A DNA stretch of 64,000 bases, from the NCBI GenBank assembly GCA_013398275.1, contig VZSE01002469.1:1-64000 (forward strand), written 5' to 3'. This document shows, in pieces, positions 39,331-51,730 of the stretch. A program made the translations under genes and the position numbers. Every line of letters starts with the position of its first letter. Position 1 is the first letter of the stretch. This DNA comes from Promerops cafer. Taxonomy: Eukaryota > Chordata > Aves > Passeriformes > Nectariniidae. The notes below the pieces were generated by a model that did not search any database, had not been told where the DNA came from, and saw nothing but the letters and a program-made list of their open reading frames with translations.

Positions 39331-39825
39331 TAAAGAACATTTCCAGATGTATCTCCAAGGGGAATGACAGCCTTTCCTGGTCCCAGCCCTCCTTCCCTGC
39401 CCTCCTGCGAGCAGCCAAACTCCTGCCATTCAATCTGAAGCCACAACAAATGAGCTCATGCCCACGATCTGTGCACTGCAGCCTGCCTGTACCCCGCCAG
39501 CTTGGAGTAAAAAAGATTGTGGAGCCTTCTTTAAATGCCAGAATAGGAGGGAGTTGGCTGGAGGCTCCTGCCCATGCAAACCCCCCAATGCAATTAGAGC
39601 CCCAGACATTATTTGCACAGATCCAACACGTTTGTTTGGTCTGAAAAGGTTGGAATAGGAACAAGCCTGTGAAAAACGAAAATTTTAATACTTCAGTCTC
39701 CTTTTAAGGACGCTGTCTTAAATATTTGAAAATTGCCTTAGATTAATAACTTACACCCACAATTTGACACTTGTTCCCCAGCTCTGCAAAGCAAAGGGAA
39801 GAAACCAAGAGCTGATGTCTTCCAA

Positions 39826-39980
39826 CACACAGAACCACTGAATCCCAGAATGGTTTGGGTTGGAAGTGACCTCAAAGCTCATCCTGTTCCACCCCCTGCC
39901 ACGGGCAGGAACACCTTCCACTAGCCCAGGCTGCTCCAAGCCCTACCCAACATTTCCAGGGACGAGGCAGCCACGGCTTC
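39826..39980 (-). mobile_element. CR1 LINE 3' fragment
   Basis: Antisense CR1 tail: 'cccagaatggtttgggttgg', 'accttccactagcccaggct', then a small deletion before 'tttccagggacgaggcagcc'. Confidence 0.88.
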
Positions 39981-40799
39981 CCAAAAACGCCCCTGCCCCA
40001 GCCTCAGCCCAGCCCTGCTGTGTGTTCAGGCTGCTCCACCCATGCGTCCCCAGCACCTGCCCTGCACCAGGTTATCCTCCACCTGTCTGGCCAACACGAG
40101 CCACAGTTAGTCCCTAAAATTGCCTGTGAGCACCAGAAGGACGTGCAGTTTGGGGAACAAGGAACAATTGTGCTTTGTGCTCCAGCTCGGCTCCGGAAGA
40201 GCAAAGTCCATGGTTTTCCACAGTGAGTACACAGGGCCGGGAGCAGCAGGAGCCCTGCAAACCTGCTCAGCAAACACAGGTGGTTTCCTCAGCACCTGAC
40301 AATGGGTAATCACAAAGATTAGCTATTACTGAGATAGAGCAGTGCAAGGTGCTAATTCTTACAGCCAGAACTCAAACCAAGGAGAATGGAGAGCCCGCGT
40401 TTCCTGGAGCGCAGTCGGTGGGGAAGCACTGTCACCTGGTGTCACAGCTGGGCTCACCCTGGGCTCACAGCTCCATCGTGCCCTCACCTTCAACTCCACA
40501 TCCTTCCTTACCCTGGGGACCTGTTACCAGTTTGCTCCTGGCTTTTGAAAGGGGGTGCCACTGCTTATCAGGACTTCTTAGGGATGACACATCTTTCTTC
40601 ACCTCTTTTCTTGGCTTCTCCTTTCCTGTTCTCAGTCACTGCCTGGTCCCAACTAACTGTCCTTTCTTCCACCTTTCCAAAATATTTATTCTGCCTTACC
40701 CCACATATCCTGACCTCCTGATATCCTGCAATGACTGGCTTGGGCAAGGCTTGCTGCTCTCTCAAACATACACCAGCCAAGTAAACTTACTAAGCTGGA

Positions 40800-40980
40800 A
40801 TCATGGAATGACAGACTGGGACAGAAGGGACCTTAAAAGCCCATCTCATTCCACCCCTACCACAGGCAGGGACACCCTCCATACATCAGGTTGCTCCCAA
40901 CCCTGGCCTTGAACACCCCCAGGGATGGGGCAGCCACAGCTGCTCTGGGCTACCTGTGCCAGGGCCTCACCACCCTCACC
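40800..40980 (-). mobile_element. CR1 LINE 3' fragment
   Basis: Antisense CR1 tail: 'tcatggaatgacagactggg', 'ccaccctcacc' end and 'gatggggcagccacagctgc' in between. Confidence 0.85.
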
Positions 40981-42985
40981 ATAACAAAATGTAATGATCC
41001 TGCAGCCTAAGTTACTTAAATTAAACTGAACTAAATAATATTACTGAATTACAGCAGCTGTTAGTATTTCAATCTTTTGTGGGACAGATGCCCCTTCTGA
41101 GAGTTCCTCAGGACCTGCAGAAAACACCACGGTGGAGCAGCTGAGGCTGCACATGGATGAGCACCCACGTCTCCAAGGACCACCATGAACATGATGCTCA
41201 TGACCTTGCTAGGCACCATGAACGTCTGGCTCCTCCACGGTTCTCCAGCATGGCTCCACCACACGAACCCATCCTGGCTAAGGGGTTCAATTCAAACCAT
41301 AACCCCACACCTGTGACCAGGCAGTGTCTCCTCCTGCCCCAGCAAGAGGCCACTGGTCTCCAATTGTGACAGCTCGACATATTTCTACTGCACCAAGTGT
41401 TGCTATTTAACAGGATTATATTTGGAAATTTCTGCCCATCAATTCTGTGATTCAGAATCTTCCAGCTGGGACCATTCTCGGGAGACACGAAATCCAAACT
41501 AGAAGAGCCCTGACAGTGCCCTGCACCCACAAGCAGCCACTCGCCTGTGTGGTTTCTCCGGGAGCAGTTTTTCCCACAAACCCTTCCCTCAATTATCCGC
41601 ACACAGCTGCCTCTGGTATTGCTCCATTTCGGGATGCTGCCGATGAGCTGGGTCCTGGCCAAGTTACAAAACTGTACTTTGAGTCAGTGCTCCGGGCTGC
41701 GGTCTGGGAGCAGGATTAGCTGTGATGTGGAAACCTCTGGAGCAGCCGGAGTGTTACAGGAAGGCTGGAGCAGCACACGGCCCTGCTGCACCACTGTTAG
41801 CCAGGGTGGGAAAGCTGATTATGACACTGCTGTCCTCTCTGGGATGGCTCTGGATCACCAGCCCAGATCAAAACCTGCTGGACAGGGAGGACTCTGTGCT
41901 TCTCCCATCTCCTCTTGGCTTCTGCTGGACACCCATCAGGCTTCAGCCAGGGAAGAGCTGTAACCACGTCTGCCAACACAGTCACTACCAGAGTTTCTGC
42001 ACATGAACCTCCCTACAACAGTGATCAACTCCACATGACTATTCCCAGTGCTGCTGCACAAGGGAGGAAAAATGCAGCCCAAACTACCCAGCACTAAGAG
42101 AACAAGGGAGAAACGTGATGCTGGCGAGCTGAGAAGTCCAAGGAGGACGAAGCCTTCACCTGCAGCTCACCAGGATGCGAGTGGGATCTTGAAGGTCCCA
42201 CCAGCTGGGAAAGACAGGAATCCCCCAGGGCTGCTTTATCCTGGCAAAATTTGAACACCACAGATCTGCAGAACCAGCTCCATTCCCAGGACAGTTTGGG
42301 GAGCTGGGCTCTGCCCCGCCATGCCCGGCACGGAGCCGTGGCTGCGGCTTCCAAGCGCGCTCGAGGGGCTCAGGGGCACCAGCCAAGCCCCAGAAACGAG
42401 CCAGACCCGATTTTCAAGATGGAGAAACAAGTGAGTGCAGACAGTTCCTGACCATCACGGACCAAAGGGTGACAGATGAAGCAGCAGCGGCTGTCAGTGC
42501 CCTGGCAGCGACCTGCGTCACCCGCCCCGCGGTGGCACCGGGGACGCGGGGCTGGCAGGGGCTGCTGGCTCGCTTCGCTCCCTCCTCGGCCAGGCTGAGG
42601 GGCCCCCGCGCTCCCACCTGTGCATGGTCCATCTTCCCACTGCTGGCACCAGGGCCCTGTCCCAAGGGGAGGCTGCAGCACCAGCACTGTTCCCATGGAA
42701 AGCTCGCGGCGCTCCGGCGAGTCCCATCTGCTGCTCAGCTGCACAACAGGAAGGCTCGGGAAGGGAGCAGGACCCAGGGTGCGTTTGGGCTCATTTTTGG
42801 CTGTTTGAACGAGCAAAGGCGTCACCGTTCTGTGGCCCCATCACCGCCAGCTCTGTGGCTTGTTTGCCCCTGGGCACTCAGAATTGGCTCTGACGTAACA
42901 CAGCTGAACAGAGACCTGGCCCTGGGAGTCTGGGCTGCCTGAATTCCAGAAATACTCCATATTCCCAGTGTCCATCTCTGTACAT

Positions 42986-43030
42986 ACATGTGCACCTGGA
43001 CACACACATGCACAGACACACACACACATT
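42986..43030. repeat. CA-rich microsatellite
   Basis: ACATACATGTGCACCTGGAC then CACACACATGCACAGACACACACACACA; interrupted (CA)n. Confidence 0.8.
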
Positions 43031-43841
43031 TAATGGACGCACAGCCCCCAGTAAAACCCAACTGAGACTCACTCCAGTCCTGCCCAATTTTTAGTATCAC
43101 TGTGTCCACATCTAGGACAAGAAACAGCCTTAACTACATATTAACCACATGACTTAAGCGCTTAAACATGAGAGGAGACCACAACCAAGCACATTCACTA
43201 CGTAAGAAAGAAACCAAAAATATTTTCCAAACCATTGCAACAGGGTCCTTCAAGTCGAGCAGACCCTTGACTGAGGGCTCTGCCAACACCAGCTACCCAC
43301 CAGTGAAATCCCTGCTTGAGCCTCGGGGGATGTGGACAGAAGTTTTGGGATGATTGTGTTTATATCTGGTTTCAGTCCACGATGTCGCAACAGCCAAGTA
43401 ACATCTTCTCCCAGCTGTGAGCAGGAAAATCCATGGTAATGGCAGCAAAACATTCCTCATTCTCCCATTCTTGCACAATTCTTCCCAGGACCCCTCTTTC
43501 CATCTCAGCGTCCTCGTGCTTCCTCCCAGTGTGGGAACCTCAGAAATATTTTGGCGGATTCAGGAGCAAGGTCCAGACAGAACAAATCTCACACAGGGGC
43601 CCTGAAAGCATCAGGCTTAGGGGAAAGCCCAGCACAGAACTTCAGTGATTTCTTCTTATTTGGGGTCAAACCCAGGAGTTTGGTTTTCCTCTTTCTTCTT
43701 TCTCACTGAGGCCAGTGGCTTCCAGATTCCAGACTCACATTTGATCCATGTACAAAACACTTTCCAGCAGCACTGGGATTTGTTTGCCATGTTACTGTCA
43801 GCTTTTAAATGACAGGGCAACAACTGAATAGACATGGACAG

Positions 43842-43966
43842 AAGGCCAGGCTGAAATGGGCTTGGAGCAACCTCGTCCAGTGGAAGGTGTCCCTGACCAT
43901 GGCAGGGGGTGGAACAAGAGGAGCTTTAAGGTCCCTTCCCACCCAAACCATTCCATGATTCTATGA
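43842..43966 (+). mobile_element. CR1 LINE 3' fragment
   Basis: Sense CR1 tail: 'gcttggagcaacctcgtcca', 'gtgtccctgaccatggcagg', ending 'ccattccatgattctatgaa'. Confidence 0.9.
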
Positions 43967-44689
43967 AAAGACTGACTCACAGCTCACATTAAACTGGAAT
44001 TCTGTAAGCATGGAAGGCACCTGGGGAGATGAGAAGTCTGGGCCATGAGAAATTCCAGCCTTGTGCCAGGGCAGCACTCGGCAGGGAAGCCCTTCTCCCA
44101 AGCACACCACGCACCACGGAGCAGCTCGGCACAGCGCCAAGGCCGGGCAAGCACCAGGCCCCGGCCAGAATCACAGCTCCATGCAGGCAGGAGGGAAGGG
44201 CAGGGAAGCAGAGAGGGGGCACAGAAGGGCTTTCCTGCACATTTCTGGGCTCACTCGGAGCTGGCTCCCCTTGTCCTCAGCTGCTGGTGCTCCCTCCCAG
44301 CAGCAGAACTGCCACCACACTTTTTGTACCGCTCCAAAAGCCGTGGTGGCTCCCTGAGCCCTGACACACTGATACCAACAGTGCATTTCCTGATTGCTTC
44401 CGCTCGAGCTGGAGCTGGGCTGCTGACAACAGCCCATCACTACTGAACGAGCTGTGTGACAGGAAAGCGCCTGCTGTGCTTCCGTGGGGCTCTGCGTGCC
44501 ACAGCCAACACGGGAAACACAAATCCTGAGCTCCTGCAAGCAAACCACACACCCTCTGCTGCCAGGTGTATGGGGAGAAGCACCTTGCCCGTTCCCTTCC
44601 TCACTTCTGCTCATCTCGTTCCAGAAGCCAAACCTCCCGTCCGGTGTTCCCGTTGCTGGTCCAGCACACGGTGGCTCCGCTGTGGCAGT

Positions 44690-44751
44690 GCCAGGAGGCT
44701 CAGGCCTGGCCCAGCTCTGTGCCAGGAGGCTCAGGCCTGGCCCAGCTCTGT
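44690..44751. repeat. 31-bp perfect tandem duplication
   Basis: GCCAGGAGGCTCAGGCCTGG CCCAGCTCTGT is present twice without gap (44690-44720 and 44721-44751), and a third partial unit starts after it. Confidence 0.95.
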
Positions 44752-45205
44752 GCCAGGACCCCGGCCGGCCGCGCGTCACGGCCGAGGGCGAGGGGCCAGC
44801 CTGGGCCAGGGGCCGGCAGGGGAGGTTTGGGCATGGCACAACCCTGCTGCTCGTTTGCAAATAATCAAAGCAAGGTGAGTTCTCCACAAACCTGCAGCTT
44901 TCCATCTCCCAAATCACACTGCTTTTGAAGGAGCTCTATTGTATATAAAGACACAGGAATGCATTTACCAAAATGGGTATGTTCTTGTATGGGGAAAACT
45001 CCATTTTCTCTACAGAGCTCTTGTTGAAGGTGCCATGGGGAGCTGTAAGAGCAGACCTGCTTTAGCAGATTTTTCTCTAAGGACATGAGAGAAAAAACAA
45101 AAACCTGAGAGCCCTTCCTGATTTTGAGCCCAGTGAAGTGACATGAGGCCTCTGGTAAAACAATTTGTTATAAAGCTGTTGCTTCAACACTGGCCAAAAA
45201 CTGAG

Positions 45206-45376
45206 AATACCCAGAGAGGTTGTTGATCCTCCATCCCTGAAGTGTTCAAGGCCAAGTTGGACAAGCCTTGGATCAACCTGCTCTAGTGGAAGGTGTCCCT
45301 GCCCATGGCATGGGGTGGGACAAGATGAGCTTTAAAGTCCTTTCCAAACCAAACTATTCCATGACTCTGTAGTTCT
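45206..45376 (+). mobile_element. CR1 LINE 3' fragment
   Basis: Sense CR1 tail: 'ttcaaggccaagttggacaa', 'gtgtccctgcccatggcatg', ending 'ctattccatgactctgtagt'. Confidence 0.88.
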
Positions 45377-46844
45377 AGGAATAGCTGGAGCACCTGACCA
45401 GACATGTGCCGTGGTGGGACGTGCGTGGCCCTGTGGATGTCCCCAGCACAGCCCCACCACAGCTCACCCGGGAGCCCCAGCATCTTCCAAAAGGCAAAGC
45501 TCAGACAACACATACGTGTGGCAAACTGGGAGAAAAAAACCCAACAGATTCTCTGCCGCCTCCTTGTCTTCCTTAAAAAGCAAGGTCTGTCTCCCAGCTG
45601 CCTGCTGGATCTGCCTGCCTCCCCCAGGCTGAGGAGCCCGGGGTGAACACGTGGCACTTGCTAGCAGAATTCGGAGAAGGGAGGGATCAAAGCAAGGCTT
45701 TGTGACCCTGGCAGGGGGAAAATAAGCTGGGAGTGACAGGCAAACTCTACCCCAAGAGCAGCCTAAAGCCAGGCTGCAGCCAGACCAAAATAACACATCA
45801 AGGGACGCATGGAGCCAAGCCTTGGAGCAGGATCATGAGGGTCCAGGTAGGAATGGAACAACGGGAGTGGTACTATTTACTCCTGGTCCCCCAGGTCTGT
45901 GCCAGGCTGACGTGGCACACGTGCTCCCAGCAGGATCACAGCAAGCAAAGGGGAACCACAGCCTCGAGAGTGGAGCACAGCCAGCCCTCTCTCTGTGATC
46001 TGAGGACTGAACCTTCTCACAGACCGGAGTGGAACCCTGGCAGAACCCAGCTGAGGAACACACAGCCACACAGAGCTCCCCCTGCACCCAAGGGCAGATG
46101 CTGCTGGGTGCCCAGGGAGGGCTCAGCCCCGGGGGCCTCAGGAGCAGGACAGGAGTGTCAGCCTTTGGCAGAGTTCTGTGCTCTTGGCTCAGTCCTTTAC
46201 CTGTGTGGTGAATTAGGGCACAGAAAACAACCCAACCACGTCTTGTCCCAAACTGATTGTGCCCCCCGGCCAAGCACGTGGTGAGGGAGATGGGAATGGA
46301 GATGGGAATGTCGGAGCTGCGGTTCCCAATCACTGCACAGCGAAGCTCATCCACCTCTCCAGAGAATCCCACAGGCTGGGCAGCTTCACCAGACACCTCC
46401 TGAACCCTGCCCAGCAAAGCCTGGCCAGCTCCAAGGAGCACTGTCCTGTGCCCCTGGAAAACACCGAGGTTCATGTACCACACACCTGGGCTGGGGGATA
46501 CAGGACTCAGGACTTAAAGATAAGTGACAACAAACCATCTGAATTCACCAGTGGGCTCCAGGTGATCCCACCATGAGCTCCACAACGTGCAGGAGCAACA
46601 CTGGAATTTCTTCCTTGGGCTGCTGACCTACTAAACTGGTTGGAATCAGCAGCGTCAAACACTCCATGTCGGAAGGGGGTTTAACAGGCTGGAAAGGGGT
46701 TTTACAGCCTGAAAGGGCTTTTACTGCCCGCACGCTCCGTGCTGGCTCTGCAGGGAGCTTTTCTCCTGGCTGGGTACACCCCAGCTCCCTCCGAAGTCTG
46801 TTTGCCCACGCCAGCAGCTGGCTGCCCCGGCTGTGCAAACACCG

Positions 46845-47125
46845 GCCCCGGGAGCCGCAGGCACCGCCGCAGTATCGTGGCAACGTGGCTGAAGCCGGCT
46901 TTGCAAACTCACCAAGTGTGCAAATTAATTTCATTATCCGCTCTTGCACATCATGAGGAGGGAAAACAAATAACCTGCCCGAAAGTACATTCTAGTAATT
47001 ATTAACACGGCGTCAGCGGAGCCCGGGGGAGCGGGAGGAGGACGGGCCAGGAGGAGAGCCTGGCACTGCCTGGCCGCCGGAGCACTCGGCACGTCGGGAC
47101 CTTGTAAATATGAAATCCAGCCTCG
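46845..47125. other. candidate conserved non-coding element
   Basis: Unique sequence with 'gtatcgtggcaacgtggctg' (GGCAAC, RFX-like half-site), 'gcaaattaatttcattatcc' (homeodomain-type) and 'agtaattattaacacggcgt'. No coding frame or repeat. Conservation is unverified. Confidence 0.25.
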
Positions 47126-47260
47126 GGGTGCTGCCTTTGCTCCCTGTTCAGCCCAGGGATTCTCCACGCGCTTGGCTGCACCTACACGTTCTCCCAGCAG
47201 TAAAGCTGACCATCCCAATATCTCACCAGCAAAGCTCTTGGCTTCCATTTGCTTTTGCTT

Positions 47261-47490
47261 TCACGGAATCATCGAGATTAGAAAAGACCTCCAAGACCAG
47301 CAAGTCCAACCCGTGACTAATCCCCACCCTGTCACCAGACCGGCGCTCTGAGTGCCACATCCAGCTGTCCCTTGAACACCTCCAGGGATGGGGATTCCAC
47401 CAGCCCCTGGGCAGCCCCTGCCAGTGACCGACAACCTGTTCTGTGAAGAAATTCTTCCCAATGTCCAACCTGAGCCTCCCTTGCACAATG
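47261..47490 (-). mobile_element. CR1-type fragment, second subfamily
   Basis: Antisense tail: 'acggaatcatcgagattaga', 'tccccaccctgtcaccagac', 'ctgggcagcccctgccagtg', 'gaaattcttcccaatgtcca'. Confidence 0.88.
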
Positions 47491-48110
47491 TCCCTCTTCC
47501 CCCCACAAACGCTCTGGAGCACCCCGAGCTGTCAGGGCTGTACACAAACGTTCTCTGGCAAAGACTAAAACCCAGGTGTGCACTGAGTGTTCTGATTCCT
47601 ATTTCATTTTACAATAAAAGCCTCCTTCAGCTTGGCAGTGATGCTGCTCTGTCCCAGAAATCCCCCTCCCCTCCAAAAATGAGAGCAAACCTCGAGATTT
47701 AATACCCTGTAGCACATGATAATTTAATCCAGTGCTGCATGCCTGGATTACATGACCCCTTCCCCATCCTGACAGGCACAAATCCTATGCTATGGCAAAG
47801 TATGTTTAGAGAGGTGGAATTTTTGCTTTAGGGTTCACACAATAACCTTAACTCTTTGAAACACAAGGCACTCCCATGTCCCCCATGATGATGTGGCTGT
47901 AGCTGACAATGAACCCCATGGGCCTGACCCCACCACAAAGCACTCCTGAACGCTGCACCTCTGCCAGGAATTGAGGAGATCTCTGGCTGCCTCCTGGAGG
48001 GCACTTGGAAAGCACCTTCTGAGGCTCCCAGTTTGGGGGGATTTAGTTTAATCCCAGAAAACTGAGAGGTTCTCAGTTTGGAGGAGAGCAGAGCACTCTG
48101 AACCTACCAA

Positions 48111-48223
48111 AGCCAGGCTGGACAAGATCTGGAGGAGGGTGTCCCTGCCCATGGCATGGGCTGGAACAGGATGAGCTGCAAGATCCCTTCCCACCCAAAC
48201 CATCCCATGATTCTGTGATTCTA
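48111..48223 (+). mobile_element. CR1 LINE 3' fragment
   Basis: Sense CR1 tail: 'gtgtccctgcccatggcatg', 'aaccatcccatgattctgtg'; short of the upstream part. Confidence 0.85.
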
Positions 48224-48920
48224 CAGCAGGGCTGTGGCAGAGCCCCAGCACATCTTCAGGCATTATTAGTAAGCCATTAAGAGACACTGTCAAGACAGAT
48301 AGGCTTTGAGATTGCTTTCCAAGGCAGTTGTCAGGGGCTTTGGGATGCACCAGGTGCTGCAGCAGCAGCTCAATTTTCTCTGTAAGCAGCCTGTCATGTG
48401 AGCACTGCTTTAACAGGGACCTCACAGCAACAACTCAAGATTTTTCCAAGGTGCAGCCGCATCCTAAACCCGGCCTGGCATTGCACCATGGCGGTGGGAC
48501 TTAGTCAGAGCCTGGTTTGGATGAGATTCCTGTACAAACCTGCTCCCACGGGAGCACTCAGCTCCCTGCAGGCACAGCCCAGGGATGGAGCACCCCGACC
48601 CAGGGGTGCTGATGCACCAGACAGGCTCCTCCAGCCCCTGTCCCCGGGCCAGAGGGGCACCGGAGCGCATGGATCTGTCTGCACCCTCCTCCTCCTCCCT
48701 CCCTGTGCCTTGTTTTTGGCAGGGGAGATCCAGCTGCACATCCACAACACTTAATGAACTCCCCAGTGGTTCCCAGAGCTTTTTATCCCCCACGTTCTTG
48801 AGAATACCAATATAAACAGATCTGCACAGAAATTCTTTCATCTTCTTCCACCGGCCAAGGGCTCCTTGTGCTGCTCTGCAAGGCTGGAGAGCATGGTGAC
48901 CTTCAAGGGCTTCCCCAGCC

Positions 48921-48941
48921 TTCCTCCTCCTCCTCCTCCTC
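48921..48941. repeat. (TCC)n microsatellite
   Basis: TTCCTCCTCCTCCTCCTCCTC, seven CCT/TCC units, perfect. Confidence 0.9.
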
Positions 48942-49011
48942 ATTTTCCTCCCACTCCACCAACAGATCACAAACCAAGCTGTGGCTCCTCATGGAACCTA
49001 CGTGCTCCATG

Positions 49012-49065
49012 CACACAGAATCCCAGAGACACTGAGTTTGGAAAAGACCTCCAAGATGCCCACCT
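49012..49065 (-). mobile_element. short CR1-type fragment, second subfamily
   Basis: Only the outer end survives: 'cacagaatcccagagacact' and 'gagtttggaaaagacctcca'. Confidence 0.55.
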
Positions 49066-50369
49066 TACTCGAACCTCCATGGGATCTTCATGCTCCATTC
49101 CCATCCACTCCCCTCCCTCACTGCCTGTCTGTGAAGGTACAGGTCCCCACTGGCCAAATCCAAAGGTATTTTCACATTCCCCTCTATTTCCAAGCAGTTT
49201 CTGTATGACTCACGCACTGTCACAACTTATTTTCCCTGAGTTAAGTCTAAGTGCAGATTTGAAGTCAAGTCATCCATTCATGCTGTATTTTCTCCTCTTT
49301 CCCTCTCTCCTCAAGACCTCTCCAAGTGGATTTCCAAAACTGCTCTGTATATCCCCATTCTGCTGGACCTGGCCACATGGTTTTACAGGAACAGCATTAA
49401 CCAACACGTTTAATCCAGATTGCTTTTTGGTTTTATGGGTTTTTCTCCTTTTTTAAATCAGCAGTACAGTTTTCTGTAGTCTAAGTGGAATCAAAGATCA
49501 CCCACAACACCATTTCCACTCTCTTCCATTTGAAGACACACTCAACATTTCTCAGAGAGCACAGGCAATACCCTCACACCACGAGATGGGCAATTTTCTG
49601 CCTTTCTAATGTTAAAGAGCACCTGTTTCTAGTTCTGGGCTGTAACACACTATCCATAAGCATGTGTGTGAGCAGGGAACACTGCAGGTCCAGAGCTGGA
49701 AGCTGCTCTCCAATCCCTCATTACTCTGGCTGGATGGAAGTCGCTGGATCAGGACACTTCCACCTGCTGGTTTTCTCTCCCATCCTTATTTTTTTGCATC
49801 TTTACATCCTTTTGCATCTTTAACACATGACCAGCCTTAAGAAGCTGAGTTCTGTCCTCATTTTAGTGCGAGCTCACCATGCTGCTGCTGCCATCAGCCC
49901 AAGGGTGTGAGTCACAACCCAGCCTGCACATGAAGGGATTTATTTAAAATCCCAGGGAAAATGTTAACGCCTCGGTGCCGTACGGGGAAGGTCTATCCCA
50001 CCCCGTGGTACCCAGCCCATCCCACCCACCGTGCTGCACCAGCCCCACCACCTGGGGTGGGTGTGCTGAGCCACAGAGAGCGAGGCTGGAGCTGGAAACA
50101 TCTCCAGCAGCTACCCCAGCACACGGGGGCTTCACTGCTCCCATTCAATCCCACTTTCTATGCAAAAGGGAACAACTGCATGAATTCCAAGGAAAACTCC
50201 ACATATAACTATCCCCAATGTTCTCTGAGCACAGGTTCCTCCCCAGGCAATCACGGCAGGCTCGGGTTTAAAGGACACCTGAATGTAGCCCCTGTGTAGG
50301 AATCATACCTGCCAATGATCTAGAAATAATTGTATTATTTACTCATTTTAGCAAATCCTAAAATGGCCT

Positions 50370-50707
50370 CTCAATACTTAAAGGGGCCTGTAAGAAACAT
50401 GGGGACAAACCTTCCAGGAGGGTCTGGTGCAACAAGACAAAGGGTGATGGTTTTACACTGAAAGAGGAGAAATTCAAATCAGATATAAGGAAGAAATTCT
50501 TCCCTGTGAGGGTGGGGAGGCCCTGGCACAGGGTGCCCAGAGAAGCTGTGGCTGCCCCTGGGTCCCTGAAAGTGTCCAAGGCCATGATGGACAAGGCTTG
50601 AAGCAACCTGGGCTAGTGAAGACATTCCTGCCCATAGCAGGGGGTGGAACAAGATGGACTTTAAGGTCCTTCCAACCCAAACCATTCCACGATTCTGTGA
50701 TGATTCC
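50370..50707 (+). mobile_element. CR1 LINE 3' fragment, long copy
   Basis: Sense CR1: 'acttaaaggggcctgtaaga' (internal part), 'gatataaggaagaaattctt', 'cccagagaagctgtggctgc', 'gggctagtgaagacattcct' and the end 'ccattccacgattctgtgat'. Confidence 0.92.
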
Positions 50708-51469
50708 ACACTGATGCTCCCAAGAGTGGCAGCTCAGTGTGGTAGGACTTGAGGGCCAGGTCTCCAGCTCCCACTCCAAGGCTAATCCATCACTTGTGAG
50801 AGGTCAAACAGCCCTTCCCACAACACAGCACAAGTGACAAACCTCTTAAGGCCACACATCAGCCATGACTGGTTCAAATGCCACCGGCCAGCAGACCCAT
50901 CCAGGAACACTGCCCACCAGGAGCCACCAGAGATGGTTCTCCGGAGCCTCCTGTTCCTGCCACGGGACCTGCTGCATTCCAGACCATTCCCAGGGCCAAC
51001 CTGGGCAGCAGAGCAACCTCCTGCAGCTCCTGGCACACCGGATCACACGGTTTGGCCACTCCAGGTCTGCACCTCCCAGTGCCGATGGGGATGGCCACGA
51101 TTCATGGTCGGTCCCTCTAAGCCCTTTCACCTCAGACCCTCGTGACTGGGACTGAACCAAGAGATTAAAAACAGCTTGTGAAACACAAAGTGTGATTGTT
51201 CCCTTCGGGTATGACCAGCGGGGTATGGACAGACGGGGATATGGACAAACCACGTGGCTCCAGATCCAGGGGGCTTCCTGTGAAGTGCAGGATGTCACAG
51301 GTGCCACACTGGAGCTCTGCAGGACAGGCAGTGCTTCCCTGCCACACTGAGCCTGTGCACACAGCACATCCCACAACACTGGGATATACTGGGAATTTTG
51401 GCACTGGAGTTACAGCAAAACATGGCTTGTTTAGTCCTCTACTAAGGATGTACAACAGCAAATTAAACC

Positions 51470-51730
51470 ACAGAATCCTGGAATGCCCTGGGTTGAAGGG
51501 ACATTAATCTCATTCCACCCCCTGCCAGGGGCAGGGGCGCCTTCCACTACCTCAGGTTGCTCCAAGCCCCGTCCAGTCCAACCTTGGACACTTCCAGGGA
51601 CAGGGCAGCCACAGCTTCTCTGGACAACTGGTGGCAGCCCCTCACCACCCTCACAACACCCTCGTCCTGTGGGAGCACCTTTTGCTGTCCCACTACAGCC
51701 AGTCCCTCCACCCCACAGATGAAGGGTGTG
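51470..51730 (-). mobile_element. CR1 LINE 3' fragment
   Basis: Antisense CR1 tail: 'cacagaatcctggaatgccc', 'gccttccactacctcaggtt', 'cacagcttctctggacaact', continuing into a diverged internal part. Confidence 0.88.

Noticed and set aside
41280..41300. String 'ggggttcaattcaaaccata' resembling a tRNA T-loop
   Set aside because: No matching D-arm, anticodon stem or acceptor stem upstream.
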